A stretch of DNA of 34,884 bases from contig CANJQC010000052.1 of the NCBI GenBank assembly GCA_947476295.1, positions 1 through 34,884 of the forward strand. Reading direction: 5' to 3'. Shown piece after piece: positions 17,468-27,192 of the stretch (positions are counted from its first letter, which is position 1; every line of letters begins with the position of its first letter). The notes beneath the pieces are model-generated. The model did no database searches and was not told the origin of the DNA. It saw nothing but the letters and a program-made list of their open reading frames with translations. The position numbers and the translations under genes were made by a program. The stretch is from Planctomycetaceae bacterium. GTDB taxonomy: Bacteria; Planctomycetota; Planctomycetia; Planctomycetales; Planctomycetaceae.

Positions 17468-18457
17468 ATGAACGTGGCCAACTTTCGACGCAAACGCCGA
17501 CATCTCAGTCTGCCCATCTGGAGCAGTGCGGTCCTGATGACCACCAACATTGCGCTCATGGTCGTGTTGATTGTGCTGCTGGGTCGGGAAAAACTGTGGG
17601 TGGCGTTGACCCTGGGATCGGTGGCATTGGGAATCAGTCTGTTTGGCATGTCACTGTATTCATTTCTGACGATCAAGGAAATTCAGCTCAATCGACGCCA
17701 GTCCAACTTCGTGGACAGCGTCACGCATGAACTCAAAACACCTATTGCAGCCCTGCGTTTGTACCTAGACACGTTGATTCTGCGCGAACCAGAACCCAAA
17801 GACCGCCAAGAATTCTATGTCACCATGAATTCCGAACTGGCCCGCTTGGATGGACTCATCAATCAGTTGCTGGAAGTGGCACGTCTCGATGCAATCGGGC
17901 ATCAGAAGGAACCTGAAACCGTGCAGCTGGAGGATCTGCTGCGATCCTGTGCCGAAGCCGCATGCCTGCACCACAAGCGGGAGATCTCCGAAGTTTTTCA
18001 CTTTGAGATCTCGCCGTTGGCACTCACGTCACGTCGCATGCTGTTGGAGATGATTTTCGGCAACCTGCTGGACAACGCAGTCAAATACGGCGGTAATCCG
18101 CCCCGAGTCACGGTCCATGCGTTTGCCCGTGGCCGTGATCGCGTTGTGGTCCGAGTGCGTGACAACGGACCGGGCGTCGCTGCCGAAAACCGCCGCAGAA
18201 TTTTTCAGCTGTTTTTTCGGGGAAGTGACGAACTACAAAGAACAAAGACCGGCACCGGACTTGGACTCTACATTGTGCGGACGCTGGTTGGTTTCTTAAA
18301 AGGCAGCGTTGCGGTCATGGACGTGGAATCGGGAGCTGGCAGTGTGTTTGAAGTCACATTGCCGGGTCGTCAATTAGAAATCCCGGAGTCGGAAAATCGG
18401 GAAGGTCGACAACGTGTCTCTGAGCTGGCTTTGTCAGGAAAGGAGAATTCTTCGTGA
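17468..18457 (+). CDS. Membrane sensor histidine kinase without periplasmic sensor domain
   Basis: The 329-residue product has two adjacent hydrophobic helices (about 18-38 and 45-66), separated by only a few residues, so there is almost no external domain. The phosphoacceptor box FVDSVTHELKTP places H87 as the autophosphorylated histidine. The ATPase part has N203 (NLLDNAVKY), DNGPG (232-236), an F-box (FQLFFRGSD) and GTGLGL (262-267). No HAMP or PAS domain is evident. It would phosphorylate the response regulator encoded next, with which it shares a 4-bp overlap. The signal is probably sensed in or at the membrane (inference from the missing sensor domain). ATG 17468 is used. Confidence 0.94.
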   Translation: MNVANFRRKRRHLSLPIWSSAVLMTTNIALMVVLIVLLGREKLWVALTLGSVALGISLFGMSLYSFLTIKEIQLNRRQSNFVDSVTHELKTPIAALRLYLDTLILREPEPKDRQEFYVTMNSELARLDGLINQLLEVARLDAIGHQKEPETVQLEDLLRSCAEAACLHHKREISEVFHFEISPLALTSRRMLLEMIFGNLLDNAVKYGGNPPRVTVHAFARGRDRVVVRVRDNGPGVAAENRRRIFQLFFRGSDELQRTKTGTGLGLYIVRTLVGFLKGSVAVMDVESGAGSVFEVTLPGRQLEIPESENREGRQRVSELALSGKENSS

Positions 18458-19209
18458 GAATCATGGTTGTGGAGGACGAAGATTCCATCGCCCGCGGCCT
18501 GCGTTTCAACTTCGAACGCGAAGGTCATCAGGTCGATGTCGCCGGTGATGGGCCAACAGCCCTCGAAATCTATGAATCCGCTCAGCCGCCGATTGATCTG
18601 GTCGTCCTTGATCTGATGCTGCCGCAGATGAGTGGCTACGAAATCTGCCGCACGCTGCGACGGCTGGACACGGAGATTCCGATCATGGCCCTGACCGCGC
18701 GGACATTATCAGAAGACAAAGTGCAGGCGTTTGATGTCGGTGTTGATCAGTATATGACGAAGCCGTTTTCGCTGCCGGAACTGTTGAGTCGCGTCAACAA
18801 TCTGCTCAACAGGCGACGGCGGACTCTTGAGCGCCGTGCCGTGCGACCGACGGAAGACATCGTGCGGTTCAGTGATGTGACGGTGGATTTTGGCCGGTTT
18901 GAACTGCGTCGCAACAATGAAGTCCACTCGCTGACAACGCGAGAGCAGGAGCTCTTGCGATATTTTCTGGAACACGATGGTGTCGTCCTGTCTCGAGCAC
19001 GGCTGCAGTCGGACGTGTGGAAAGACTCCGCCGATATTTCCAGTCGTTCGATCGACAATTTTGTGATGCGTCTGCGGCGGATGATTGAACAGGATCCAAG
19101 CTCGCCCAAACATCTGCTTTCGATTCGCGGCACCGGCTATCGCTTCGTACGCGAGCCCACGCCGGAAAGTGCGGATGAATCAGCTAGGCCAGGTTCTCCT
19201 GATTTATGA
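18454..19209 (+). CDS. OmpR/PhoB-family response regulator
   Basis: The 251-residue product has a receiver domain with acidic residues near E7-D10, phosphoacceptor D53 (VLDLMLP), T81 and K103 (MTKPF), followed from about 145 by a winged-helix DNA-binding domain ending with SRSIDNFVMRLRRM and IRGTGYRF, typical of OmpR-class regulators. It is activated by phosphotransfer from the kinase gene just upstream; start GTG and kinase stop overlap as GTGA, with AGGAG about 9 bases before the GTG. Target genes cannot be read from the window. The last 15 or so residues are a short acidic tail of no known role. Confidence 0.95.
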   Translation: MRIMVVEDEDSIARGLRFNFEREGHQVDVAGDGPTALEIYESAQPPIDLVVLDLMLPQMSGYEICRTLRRLDTEIPIMALTARTLSEDKVQAFDVGVDQYMTKPFSLPELLSRVNNLLNRRRRTLERRAVRPTEDIVRFSDVTVDFGRFELRRNNEVHSLTTREQELLRYFLEHDGVVLSRARLQSDVWKDSADISSRSIDNFVMRLRRMIEQDPSSPKHLLSIRGTGYRFVREPTPESADESARPGSPDL

Positions 19210-19951
19210 AGATCCGGGAGCTGAGCCTCATCATTTCTTAAGATAGGTGCGTTAGCCCAGAGTTCGTTTGTAATTCAATCGACTCACGAAACCACGACCC
19301 CGGCAAGATTCGTTCGGTGACGGCCGCTGTTGGCGAGTCAGTCGCAACGCCTGCATCCGACGCGGCTGCCACGCAGTTCCAGACTGCAACAGGATATACC
19401 GGTGCGGATCTTCTGCAGCCTTTGTCTGCGACAGCGGTGTCTGCAGATGCGAACACGCTGATTCTCGGGCAGATAGGCATCCTAGGTACGGTTGTTCCTC
19501 TTCTGAAACGCAAAAGCCTTAACGACCGCACTGAAACCAGCGGCATGGAGTTGTTTGAGGGCATGATCACGGCGACGGAACGGTCTGGGCAGCGTCGCTG
19601 GTGAGTCTGGACAGCAAGCCGCTGAAATTCGAAGCACACAATGCACCTGTCGACAGCACCTGTCGCCGGGCTTGCCATGTCTCCGAATGGTCGCTACCTT
19701 CAGACTGCCGTTGCAGGGCGTTTTTATTCTGTGGGCGGATGGGCGTGCCAGTTTCCGAGTCGTTCCAAAATTTGTCATGGAAGACTGGGTGATTGAAATT
19801 CCGAAGGAGCGGATCTGGTGAGAGCAATCGAGAACAGGGTCGAACCCTCGGCACAAATCCGGTACAGTCCCGCCCCGCAGATTTTTTGATCTGTGGCACT
19901 TAGACAAAAAACGTCCCGATTCACCACACAAACATAAGCAAGAAACAGACG
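19210..19951. other. Long intergenic stretch, no confident gene
   Basis: About 740 bases follow the response regulator. Frames of about 95 codons (plus, from GTG 19317) and about 110-150 codons (minus) are open, but none has a good start signal or recognisable protein pattern. A small hairpin with an 8-bp stem lies at 19875-19896 (arms CCGCAGAT and ATCTGTGG, including one G-T pair), about 55 bases before the next gene, and could influence its leader. The region might contain decayed coding sequence or an unrecognised RNA. Confidence 0.5.
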
Positions 19952-20242
19952 ATGGCTAAGAAGAGCACGAGTAGTCGAAAACCAACTGAAGAATCAGGCA
20001 TCTCAGTTGATGAAGTCTCCAGCGAATTGAGTGCAGCACCTGAATCTGAAATGACAGCAGCACCTGCAAGCGAAACGCCGCCGTCGAAACCAAGCAAGGC
20101 AAAGGCTGTTGAAGATCCGGCAACTGGCAGTGTGGGACTGGGTGACATTCGCAAAGCTGTTGCGTTTGCCAACTCGGTCGGCGGACTGGATAAGGCGATT
20201 GCACTGCTCCAAATCGTGAAAGTGGCAAAAGAGGTTCAGTAA
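19952..20242 (+). CDS. Small acidic/Ala-Pro-rich protein with conserved-looking C-terminal helix
   Basis: The 96-residue product starts with a lysine/serine-rich head (MAKKSTSSRKP), has a low-complexity Glu/Ala/Pro/Ser middle (about 12-55) that should be disordered, and ends with an amphipathic helical segment, GLGDIRKAVAFANSVGGLDKA followed by IALLQIVKVAKEVQ in one run. A purine-rich AAGCAAGAAACAG precedes the ATG. A clear terminator hairpin about 20 bases after the stop supports a real transcription unit. The C-terminal pattern resembles small planctomycete proteins with a helix-loop-helix end, but no function is known. It may bind a partner through the helix while the tail acts as a tether (inference). 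Confidence 0.65.
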   Translation: MAKKSTSSRKPTEESGISVDEVSSELSAAPESEMTAAPASETPPSKPSKAKAVEDPATGSVGLGDIRKAVAFANSVGGLDKAIALLQIVKVAKEVQ

Positions 20243-20261
20243 GAAATTACCAAAGTGCCCT

Positions 20262-20291
20262 GAAAGCCGTTCCTGATGGGGGGCGGCTTTC
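20262..20291 (+). terminator. Rho-independent-type terminator hairpin
   Basis: GAAAGCCG (20262-20269) pairs with CGGCTTTC (20284-20291) around a 14-base loop and is followed by TTCATTG. The stem is perfect over 8 bp; the T tract is weak. It lies about 20 bases after the small acidic protein gene. Confidence 0.65.
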
Positions 20292-20356
20292 TTCATTGCA
20301 AAACCGCTTGATTAATTGTCGTTCAGAACTTCAGGCTGCATCGTTATCGCCCCCGG

Positions 20357-20836
20357 TCAATCAGCCAATCTCATCAACCCACACCCTCGAAGTTCAAGCC
20401 ATTCATCAGGCCGATCTCCCAAGTCACCTCGCAGCGGATAGTTGTTCTGATAGTCATCCAGCAGGCTGACGATTGCACGATTCTTGAGTGCCGTCATATT
20501 CACAAACAACGATCTGAAGGGCACGCCTGCGTAGGCGACACCCGGCTCCGGCCATGTATTGTCGATGGCGTTGCCATTTCCGTCTGTGCCCCAAGCGTGA
20601 ATCACTGGCAAGCTTGCTTCTTTGAAGAGAGCGTAGCTTTCACAGTAAATCAACGAGTCGTCATCAACGGCCAAGGTGACGGCATTCGTATGACACTGCT
20701 CTGGAGTTCCGATGGCAAGATGTTTAGGAAGCTGGACCGGCTCACGCCCAATGGCAGAGGATGTGTCGCCCCGCCGGGCCTGAAACGCAGGGCTGACGCC
20801 CAGCCGCTCGCCTTGAGAAGTTTTTGCAGGAGTCAT
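20357..20836 (-). CDS. Uncharacterised protein with possible Cys-His-Asp (transglutaminase/papain-like) triad
   Basis: From ATG 20836 the product has 159 residues; GAGGAGA about 8 bases upstream is a strong Shine-Dalgarno and favours this over the frame start at 20866. The first 35 residues look disordered. A compact domain follows: EQCHTNAVTLA (C48 at the start of a helix), YCESYAL, VIHAWGTDGNGNAIDNTW (H80-A-W, D92) and YAGVPFRSLFV. The order Cys, His-Ala-Trp, Asp-x-Thr-Trp is that of transglutaminase-core and papain-like proteins, so a thiol enzyme is possible; this is inference from pattern only. Similar short proteins in other bacteria are annotated as hypothetical. No signal peptide. The neighbours (small acidic protein, helical protein) give no functional hint. 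Confidence 0.72.
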   Translation of the reverse strand: MTPAKTSQGERLGVSPAFQARRGDTSSAIGREPVQLPKHLAIGTPEQCHTNAVTLAVDDDSLIYCESYALFKEASLPVIHAWGTDGNGNAIDNTWPEPGVAYAGVPFRSLFVNMTALKNRAIVSLLDDYQNNYPLRGDLGDRPDEWLELRGCGLMRLAD

Positions 20837-21108
20837 GGAGTGATCTCCTCGGGTTCGTCGGCTCATCCCGTGGCGGTGCAGTCGCTCTCAACATTAGCTC
20901 CAGAGACACCCCAGTCGTGCTGCTGTGTCCAGCATGGAAGAATTGGGGGAACAGGAAAATGGAAGTAGCGGGATCCAGGAGAGCTGTGAGAATCGTCATA
21001 ATACACAAAACAGGAAGAATGCGAAAAATCATCATTGCGTCTGATGTGGTGTGGCGCTAGGCTTTCCGTTCTCCCGTCAAATCTCGCTGACGAATAAAGC
21101 ACGTCGAG

Positions 21109-22047
21109 TTGTCCATTGGCAATCGTCTACCACGAAACGGTGACCTGCCTGACTCTGGAAAACCGAAAAGTGCAGTCGTGAAAACAAGAAACTTTGCTGC
21201 CACTAAACTTGCGCCGAAGGCACAGGTTTCAGGCCGTCGGCTTCTGTGTAAGAACCTCCGATCCCCGGCGGAAGTATCGTTTTTCACTCCGGTGCCCGAG
21301 CTTGCGGCATTCTGGAGACCAGTTCGAGCACTCTGGGAACAGAATCAGCGAGTGGAAGCACTCGCCCTGTTGGACGATACGGCTCGGCGACCGGGACAGT
21401 ATTCAAGCGTCAGCATCCCGACATTCCTGCTGTTGGTTCATTTACGGATGGAAGATGGTGACGGCGTCGGTGCTGAGCGATGTCTTCAGACGGCATCGAA
21501 AGAGCTGGGACAACAGACAGGAATGACAGCGAAGGCGCACTTTTCAAGACGATCTCGCACTTCTGCTGGCGGACGAATTCAGCCGTATGCACTCTGCGGC
21601 CGCGAATGGCTGATTCTAGCAATTCAGTCGCTCTTGAAGAACGATATGGCGTCTTGCCTGGTGTGGATTCATCAGGCAGATCGCCGTGTGTTTGAACCTG
21701 CTGCTGCATCAGAATCGCCCCAACGACTGCGGCTGATCGGCGATCTTCACGCGGTGCTGGCCTGTGTTGCCGCGCAGACCGACGAAATGGATCAAGCGGA
21801 GAAATTTCTGGCGACGGCGTATCAAAGACATATGCAGGCCGAAGCATTTCAGTCAGCCTGTCGCGACCTGATCCTGACGTCACGTTTGGCCATGCGTCAG
21901 GGCCAGGCGGAGCGAGCTCAATCGCTGCTGGACGCAGCTGAATGTCAGCTTGTGATTTCTTTGACACCAACTGAAACCGACCGCAGCCCACTGATGGACA
22001 TCATCCACAGCGACCGAATGCAGGAGGCTGTACCGTTCGAGGAATAA
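21109..22047 (+). CDS. Uncharacterised alpha-helical (TPR-like) protein
   Basis: The 312-codon frame has no ATG near its beginning. TTG 21109 is the widest start, and GTG 21178 (giving MKTRNFAATKL, 289 residues) is another candidate; neither has a strong ribosome-binding site. From about residue 60 on, the sequence is rich in paired amphipathic helices (PVRALWEQNQRVEALALLDD, MEDGDGVGAERCLQTASKEL, EMDQAEKFLATAYQRHMQAE, MRQGQAERAQSLLDAAECQL), typical of TPR-like scaffolds that bind other proteins. No catalytic motif is seen. It ends 18 bp from the stop of the convergent phosphofructokinase gene. Coding is likely from its length and helical periodicity, but the function is unknown. Confidence 0.65.
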   Translation: MSIGNRLPRNGDLPDSGKPKSAVVKTRNFAATKLAPKAQVSGRRLLCKNLRSPAEVSFFTPVPELAAFWRPVRALWEQNQRVEALALLDDTARRPGQYSSVSIPTFLLLVHLRMEDGDGVGAERCLQTASKELGQQTGMTAKAHFSRRSRTSAGGRIQPYALCGREWLILAIQSLLKNDMASCLVWIHQADRRVFEPAAASESPQRLRLIGDLHAVLACVAAQTDEMDQAEKFLATAYQRHMQAEAFQSACRDLILTSRLAMRQGQAERAQSLLDAAECQLVISLTPTETDRSPLMDIIHSDRMQEAVPFEE

Positions 22048-22065
22048 CGGTCACCCAGTTTCGCG

Positions 22066-23325
22066 TTACTCGTTGGCGCTGGACTCCAAGAACCTAGCAA
22101 GCTTATGGAAATCGCCGCCGGGTGGAATGAAGCGCACAACGGTGATCAGGGTTTTGGGATCTACCAGCTTTTCGAACGGTACATAATGCAGATCCAACTG
22201 ACCCGACACGGACACCATTACCCCGTTGTGCTGTTTTTCGCACAAGGCTCTGTAGGCTCCGACCCCCAACTGACTTCCGAGCATCACGTCGAAGGCATGT
22301 GGGCGAGCGCAGCGGCATTCGTAGCCCAGTTGCAATCCGGTCACTTTGCGCTTGACGCCGGTCTGCCGCTGGAATTCCGCTGAAACCTTTTTTGCAAACA
22401 TTTTTCCCAAATCCACGCTTGCGACAGAGATATGTCCGTGGTCGTCACGAGGGATATCTTTCAGAATATCATCGGAGAGAAACTCGGCCAGGCCTTCTGC
22501 TAGGACGACAACACCGTACTCCTTGCCTTCCTTCTCCTGACGATGTCGCATCATCTTCACAATTCTCTGGATCACTTTTTCGGTGTCCATCACTTTGCGT
22601 TTCGGCGTCGATTCAGACGACAGGTATCTTTCGTCGATGTCTTCGATACTCAACACCATATTCGCTTCGCCAGCGATCGCGGCACCATAAGCCAGCCAGC
22701 CTGCACTGCGGCCCATACTTTCGACAATGAAGTAGGCTCGAGCGGCTTCAGCATCGGCGTGCAGATTGCGGATCTCCGTACCAAGCGTTTCAACCGCAGT
22801 AAAGTATCCGAACGTAAAGTCGATACCCATGTAGTCGTTGTCGATCGTCTTCGGCACATGCACGATCGGCATCCGTTTGAGTTCGCTCGGTAATCGGTCC
22901 TGGTACATCTTGAGCTTGTTCGCGGTCTTGAGTGTGTCGTCCCCGCCGATAGACACCAGCGCATCGACATCAATGGATCGCAGGGCCTCGTAGACGCGCT
23001 TCATCGGAGCGGCCTTCTCCGGATCTTCCAGATGCTCCGGAGCCGTAATATGCTTGCCCGGATTGGCGCGAGCCGTGCCGATGATGATCCCTTCTTTGCT
23101 GCGAGTTCGTCGCAGTGACATCTCCGTCAAATTTTTGTAATGCACGCCTTCCACCAGCGGACTCGCCGGTGAATATTCCATCAGGTTCGAATAGCCGTAC
23201 CGAATGCCGACGACCTCGATTCCTTGGCGAATAAAAGAAATCGCACACGTAGATATGACCGCATTTGCTCCTGGAGCCGGACCGCCTGCGAACAACAGTG
23301 CAACGCGTTTAATGCCGTGGGACAT
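22066..23325 (-). CDS. pfp: Pyrophosphate-dependent 6-phosphofructokinase
   Basis: From ATG 23325 the product has 419 residues. AAGGA about 11 bases upstream and the conserved beginning (GIKRVALLFAGGPAPGANAV) favour this over the longer frame to 23427. The phosphate-donor site reads GGDDT (127-131), where the Asp replacing Gly is the established marker of PPi-dependent enzymes. PKTIDND (158-164) supplies the catalytic Asp and Lys, and MGRSAGWLA (204-212) contacts fructose 6-phosphate. The enzyme reversibly phosphorylates fructose 6-phosphate with PPi in the cytosol and can serve glycolysis or gluconeogenesis. It lies downstream of accC on the same strand after about 110 bp containing a short tandem repeat. 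An alternative substrate such as sedoheptulose 7-phosphate is possible in this family. Confidence 0.92.
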   Translation of the reverse strand: MSHGIKRVALLFAGGPAPGANAVISTCAISFIRQGIEVVGIRYGYSNLMEYSPASPLVEGVHYKNLTEMSLRRTRSKEGIIIGTARANPGKHITAPEHLEDPEKAAPMKRVYEALRSIDVDALVSIGGDDTLKTANKLKMYQDRLPSELKRMPIVHVPKTIDNDYMGIDFTFGYFTAVETLGTEIRNLHADAEAARAYFIVESMGRSAGWLAYGAAIAGEANMVLSIEDIDERYLSSESTPKRKVMDTEKVIQRIVKMMRHRQEKEGKEYGVVVLAEGLAEFLSDDILKDIPRDDHGHISVASVDLGKMFAKKVSAEFQRQTGVKRKVTGLQLGYECRCARPHAFDVMLGSQLGVGAYRALCEKQHNGVMVSVSGQLDLHYVPFEKLVDPKTLITVVRFIPPGGDFHKLARFLESSANE

Positions 23326-23400
23326 GAGGACGATTCCTTGAGGACTTGAAATATGAGATTTGAGATATGAATTGTTGAACCCATGGTCACCGAAAAGGCC

Positions 23401-23434
23401 GATCGCTTTCAAGTCGATCGCTTTCAAGTCGATC
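23401..23434. repeat. 15-bp tandem repeat, two copies plus four bases
   Basis: The unit GATCGCTTTCAAGTC occurs at 23401-23415 and 23416-23430, with GATC following. It lies in the gap between the accC stop and the phosphofructokinase start, and is also read through in the longer in-frame N-terminal extension of that gene. Its likely origin is slippage. Confidence 0.8.
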
Positions 23435-23435
23435 C

Positions 23436-24773
<1,338 letters not shown>

Positions 24774-24787
24774 GTGATAACCGTTAA

Positions 24788-25291
24788 TTAAACAGGTTCG
24801 ATCCGGAACAGTGGCTGACCAAAACCAACAGCGTCCCCGTTCTCCACAAGGATCTCAACAATGCGACCGGACTTCTCTGCCTGAATCTGATTGAACACCT
24901 TCATCGCCTCAATCATGCAGATGACGGTGTCTGATTTGACCACCGTGCCGACGGAAACAAACGGAGGGTCTTCCGGGCTGGCCGCTGAATAGAACGTTCC
25001 CACTGTTGGCGCGTTGATCGTGACGCCAGCCGGAACTGCCGCAGGCGTTGCCGGTGCTGCTGTTGCTGCGACAGCGGCAGGCGCAGGCGCTGCCATCGGC
25101 ATCGCAAATCCCTGTGATACCGCAGGCTGAGCGTACGCTACGCGCGGGCCACGACGGATTTTCCATGACTCGTCATCGTTCTGAAGATTGATCTCAGAGA
25201 CGTCAAAAGTTTTCATCAACTGGAGAAGCTTTCGAATTCGGTCCAGATCGAAAGAGTCACCTTTTTCTTCATTTTCCACAGGTTTCGCCAT
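24788..25291 (-). CDS. accB: Acetyl-CoA carboxylase biotin carboxyl carrier protein
   Basis: From ATG 25291 the product has 167 residues; GAGGGAA 7-9 bases upstream supports this start over the longer frame to 25342. It has the usual order: N-terminal helical region ([21 protein letters not shown]), an Ala/Pro-rich flexible linker (about 55-90), and the biotinyl domain. The biotin attachment site is K131 in IEAMKV; the residue after Lys is Val instead of the common Met. The thumb-like insertion [16 protein letters not shown] of bacterial AccB is present. It carries CO2 between AccC and the carboxyltransferase. Gene order is peptidase, accB, accC, on one strand. Confidence 0.97.
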   Translation of the reverse strand: MAKPVENEEKGDSFDLDRIRKLLQLMKTFDVSEINLQNDDESWKIRRGPRVAYAQPAVSQGFAMPMAAPAPAAVAATAAPATPAAVPAGVTINAPTVGTFYSAASPEDPPFVSVGTVVKSDTVICMIEAMKVFNQIQAEKSGRIVEILVENGDAVGFGQPLFRIEPV

Positions 25292-25373
25292 TTCAAAATT
25301 CCCTCTGAACGTTTCCTGCAACGTCCTGCACGGGTCAAACAAGAGTCAGCACAGGATCGTAAAATGCTCTGAT

Positions 25374-26480
25374 TTATGCAAGGATTGGAACAATTGCCTG
25401 ATCGAATTCCCGCTCAAGATTCGACAAAACCTCGTTTCCATCACTTGTGACCAGAACATCATCCTCGATTCGCACGCCGAATTTCCCCGGCAAATAGATG
25501 CCCGGTTCCACGGTCACGACCATTCCGGTTTCAAATTCACGCTCAGAAATAGGGTTCACGCGCACCGCTTCGTGGATCTCCAGACCGAAACCGTGACCAA
25601 GGCCATGGCCGAAATACTTTCCAAAGCCAGCACGCTCGATCAGGCCACGGGCAATTCTATCGACATCCACACACTTGACGCCGGGGCGAATGGCCTTGAT
25701 CGCGGCCTGCTGAGCCGCGAGCACCGTTTTGTAAACCAGTTCCATCTGCTTCGTCGGCTTACCTGTGATGAACACCCGCGTCAGGTCACTGCGGTATCCC
25801 GATTCCGTGGACGCGCCCCAATCAACCAGCAGCACGGCATGTTCGGCCACGCACCGCGTGCCAGCATGAGCGTGCGGCAGGGCAGCAGTCGGACCAACAC
25901 CCACAATCGGTTCAAATCCCGGGCCGGTCGCTCCAAAACTTCGCATCGCGGCTTCGAGCAGATATCGGATCTCAGTTTCTGTCTGATCCGAACGCAGCGA
26001 ACTTCGAACAACGCCGATGCCGCGCTGAGCGTACTCAATCGCAGCGCGAATCTGTTCCAGTTCCCATTTGTCTTTCACCTCACGCAGACGTTCCACAAGT
26101 CCGCTTGTGGCAACCAGAACGGCGGCAGTGATTTTTTCACCCAACGAGCCATGCTGAGCGACCGTTGTGTGATGCGCTTCGAAGCCAACTCGCTTCGATT
26201 TGGCCTTAGCGACGACCTTTGCTGTCAGCTCATTGATCGTGCTGCCCGAGTCGCGAATTTCTACGTCTAAATTCGGGCATTCGTCAGCCAACTGCGTTTC
26301 GTACCGCGTGTCGCTCAGCAGAATACAGTTGGCTGAATTCAAAAATAACCACGACGAATCCCCCGTGAACCCCGTAAGATAGCGCACGTTCGCTAAGCCA
26401 CTGATGAGCAGGCCATCGACATTGGCCTTTCTCATTTCTCTCAGCAACTTCGTACGGCGTGCCTGATAGCTGGGGCTCAT
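25374..26480 (-). CDS. M24B Xaa-Pro peptidase
   Basis: From ATG 26480 the product has 368 residues, with AGGA 8 bases upstream. The N-terminal creatinase-like domain (about 1-135) precedes the pita-bread catalytic domain. The five metal ligands are visible: D220, D232 (SDLTRVF), H296 (GHGLGHGFGLEIHE), E325 (VEPGIY) and E339 (RIEDDV). H203 in LPHAHAGT is the usual catalytic histidine. It would cleave the residue before proline in peptides, using two Mn or Co ions, in the cytosol. In many bacteria the paralogue at this place sits in a peptidase-efp-accB-accC cluster; here efp is missing. It starts 24 bp after the thiol peroxidase stop. Aminopeptidase (PepP-like) versus prolidase (PepQ-like) activity cannot be settled by eye. 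Confidence 0.93.
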   Translation of the reverse strand: MSPSYQARRTKLLREMRKANVDGLLISGLANVRYLTGFTGDSSWLFLNSANCILLSDTRYETQLADECPNLDVEIRDSGSTINELTAKVVAKAKSKRVGFEAHHTTVAQHGSLGEKITAAVLVATSGLVERLREVKDKWELEQIRAAIEYAQRGIGVVRSSLRSDQTETEIRYLLEAAMRSFGATGPGFEPIVGVGPTAALPHAHAGTRCVAEHAVLLVDWGASTESGYRSDLTRVFITGKPTKQMELVYKTVLAAQQAAIKAIRPGVKCVDVDRIARGLIERAGFGKYFGHGLGHGFGLEIHEAVRVNPISEREFETGMVVTVEPGIYLPGKFGVRIEDDVLVTSDGNEVLSNLEREFDQAIVPILA

Positions 26481-26504
26481 AGGATTCCTGCGGCGTATAT
26501 GCAA

Positions 26505-27020
26505 CTATTTCGCAGCCGCAAGCACAGCCTCATAGTTCGGATGCTCAGCGATTTCCTTGCAGTACTCTGCGTACTTCACAGTTCCATCGGCATCGATTAC
26601 GAACACAGCGCGGCAGAGACACCGATCGAGCTTGCCGCCTTTGATCAGTACGCCGTAGTCTTCGCCAAACTTTGTGCAGCGATGAGCGCTCAGTGTCTTC
26701 ACTTTGTCAACGTTCTCCGCACCACACCAGCGTTTCTGTCCAAACGGCAAGTCCATGCTGACAACAAGGATTTCTACGTTCGAAAGCGCAGCCGCCTGTT
26801 CGTTAAACTTCCTGGTTTCCGCGTGACAGACAGGTGTGTCGAGCGACGGGATGGTTGCGATGATGCGAATCCTGCCTTTACTGCTGGCCAGAGTCACTTC
26901 TTCCAGTCCATTGTCCTGAAGCGAAAACTCTGGTGCTTTCGCGCCTGCGGCAAGCGCGCTGCCAGCAAGGTCCACAGGATTTCCCTTCAACGTTACGGCA
27001 CCTTTTCGAACGTCCGACAT
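26505..27020 (-). CDS. tpx: Thiol peroxidase (atypical 2-Cys peroxiredoxin)
   Basis: The 171-residue product matches Tpx in length and motifs: the start VTLKGNPVDL, the peroxidatic site SLDTPVCHAETRKF with T62 and C65, and resolving C99 in KRWCGAENV. It reduces hydrogen peroxide and alkyl hydroperoxides, recycled by thioredoxin, in the cytosol or periplasm. No signal peptide is seen, so cytosolic here. AAGGA about 10 bases upstream of ATG 27020 supports the start. It heads the run of same-strand genes tpx, Xaa-Pro peptidase, accB, accC, which may be one transcript. Extra cysteines near 135-155 (RCLC, YCKE) are not part of the known mechanism. Confidence 0.96.
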   Translation of the reverse strand: MSDVRKGAVTLKGNPVDLAGSALAAGAKAPEFSLQDNGLEEVTLASSKGRIRIIATIPSLDTPVCHAETRKFNEQAAALSNVEILVVSMDLPFGQKRWCGAENVDKVKTLSAHRCTKFGEDYGVLIKGGKLDRCLCRAVFVIDADGTVKYAEYCKEIAEHPNYEAVLAAAK

Positions 27021-27192
27021 ATATCCAAATCCTTCCCATAATAGCCTGATGACAATAGTTCAAACAACAATCCACACAGGATATCGACCGCAGCAACCGA
27101 CTTGCAACCCACCCGGACCGCGATCTGGATTCCATGCAATATCCGGTGATACAACTTGCAACCTGTTTGACGCGAGGTAAGCAAAACTAAAA

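Noticed and set aside
19317-19604. 95-codon plus-strand frame with GTG start
   Set aside because: Ala/Thr-rich, no ribosome-binding site and no recognisable domain; a minus-strand frame is open over the same bases.
20742-21035. 97-codon minus-strand frame with a signal-like start
   Set aside because: It overlaps the better supported gene at 20357-20836 and loses protein character after the hydrophobic start.
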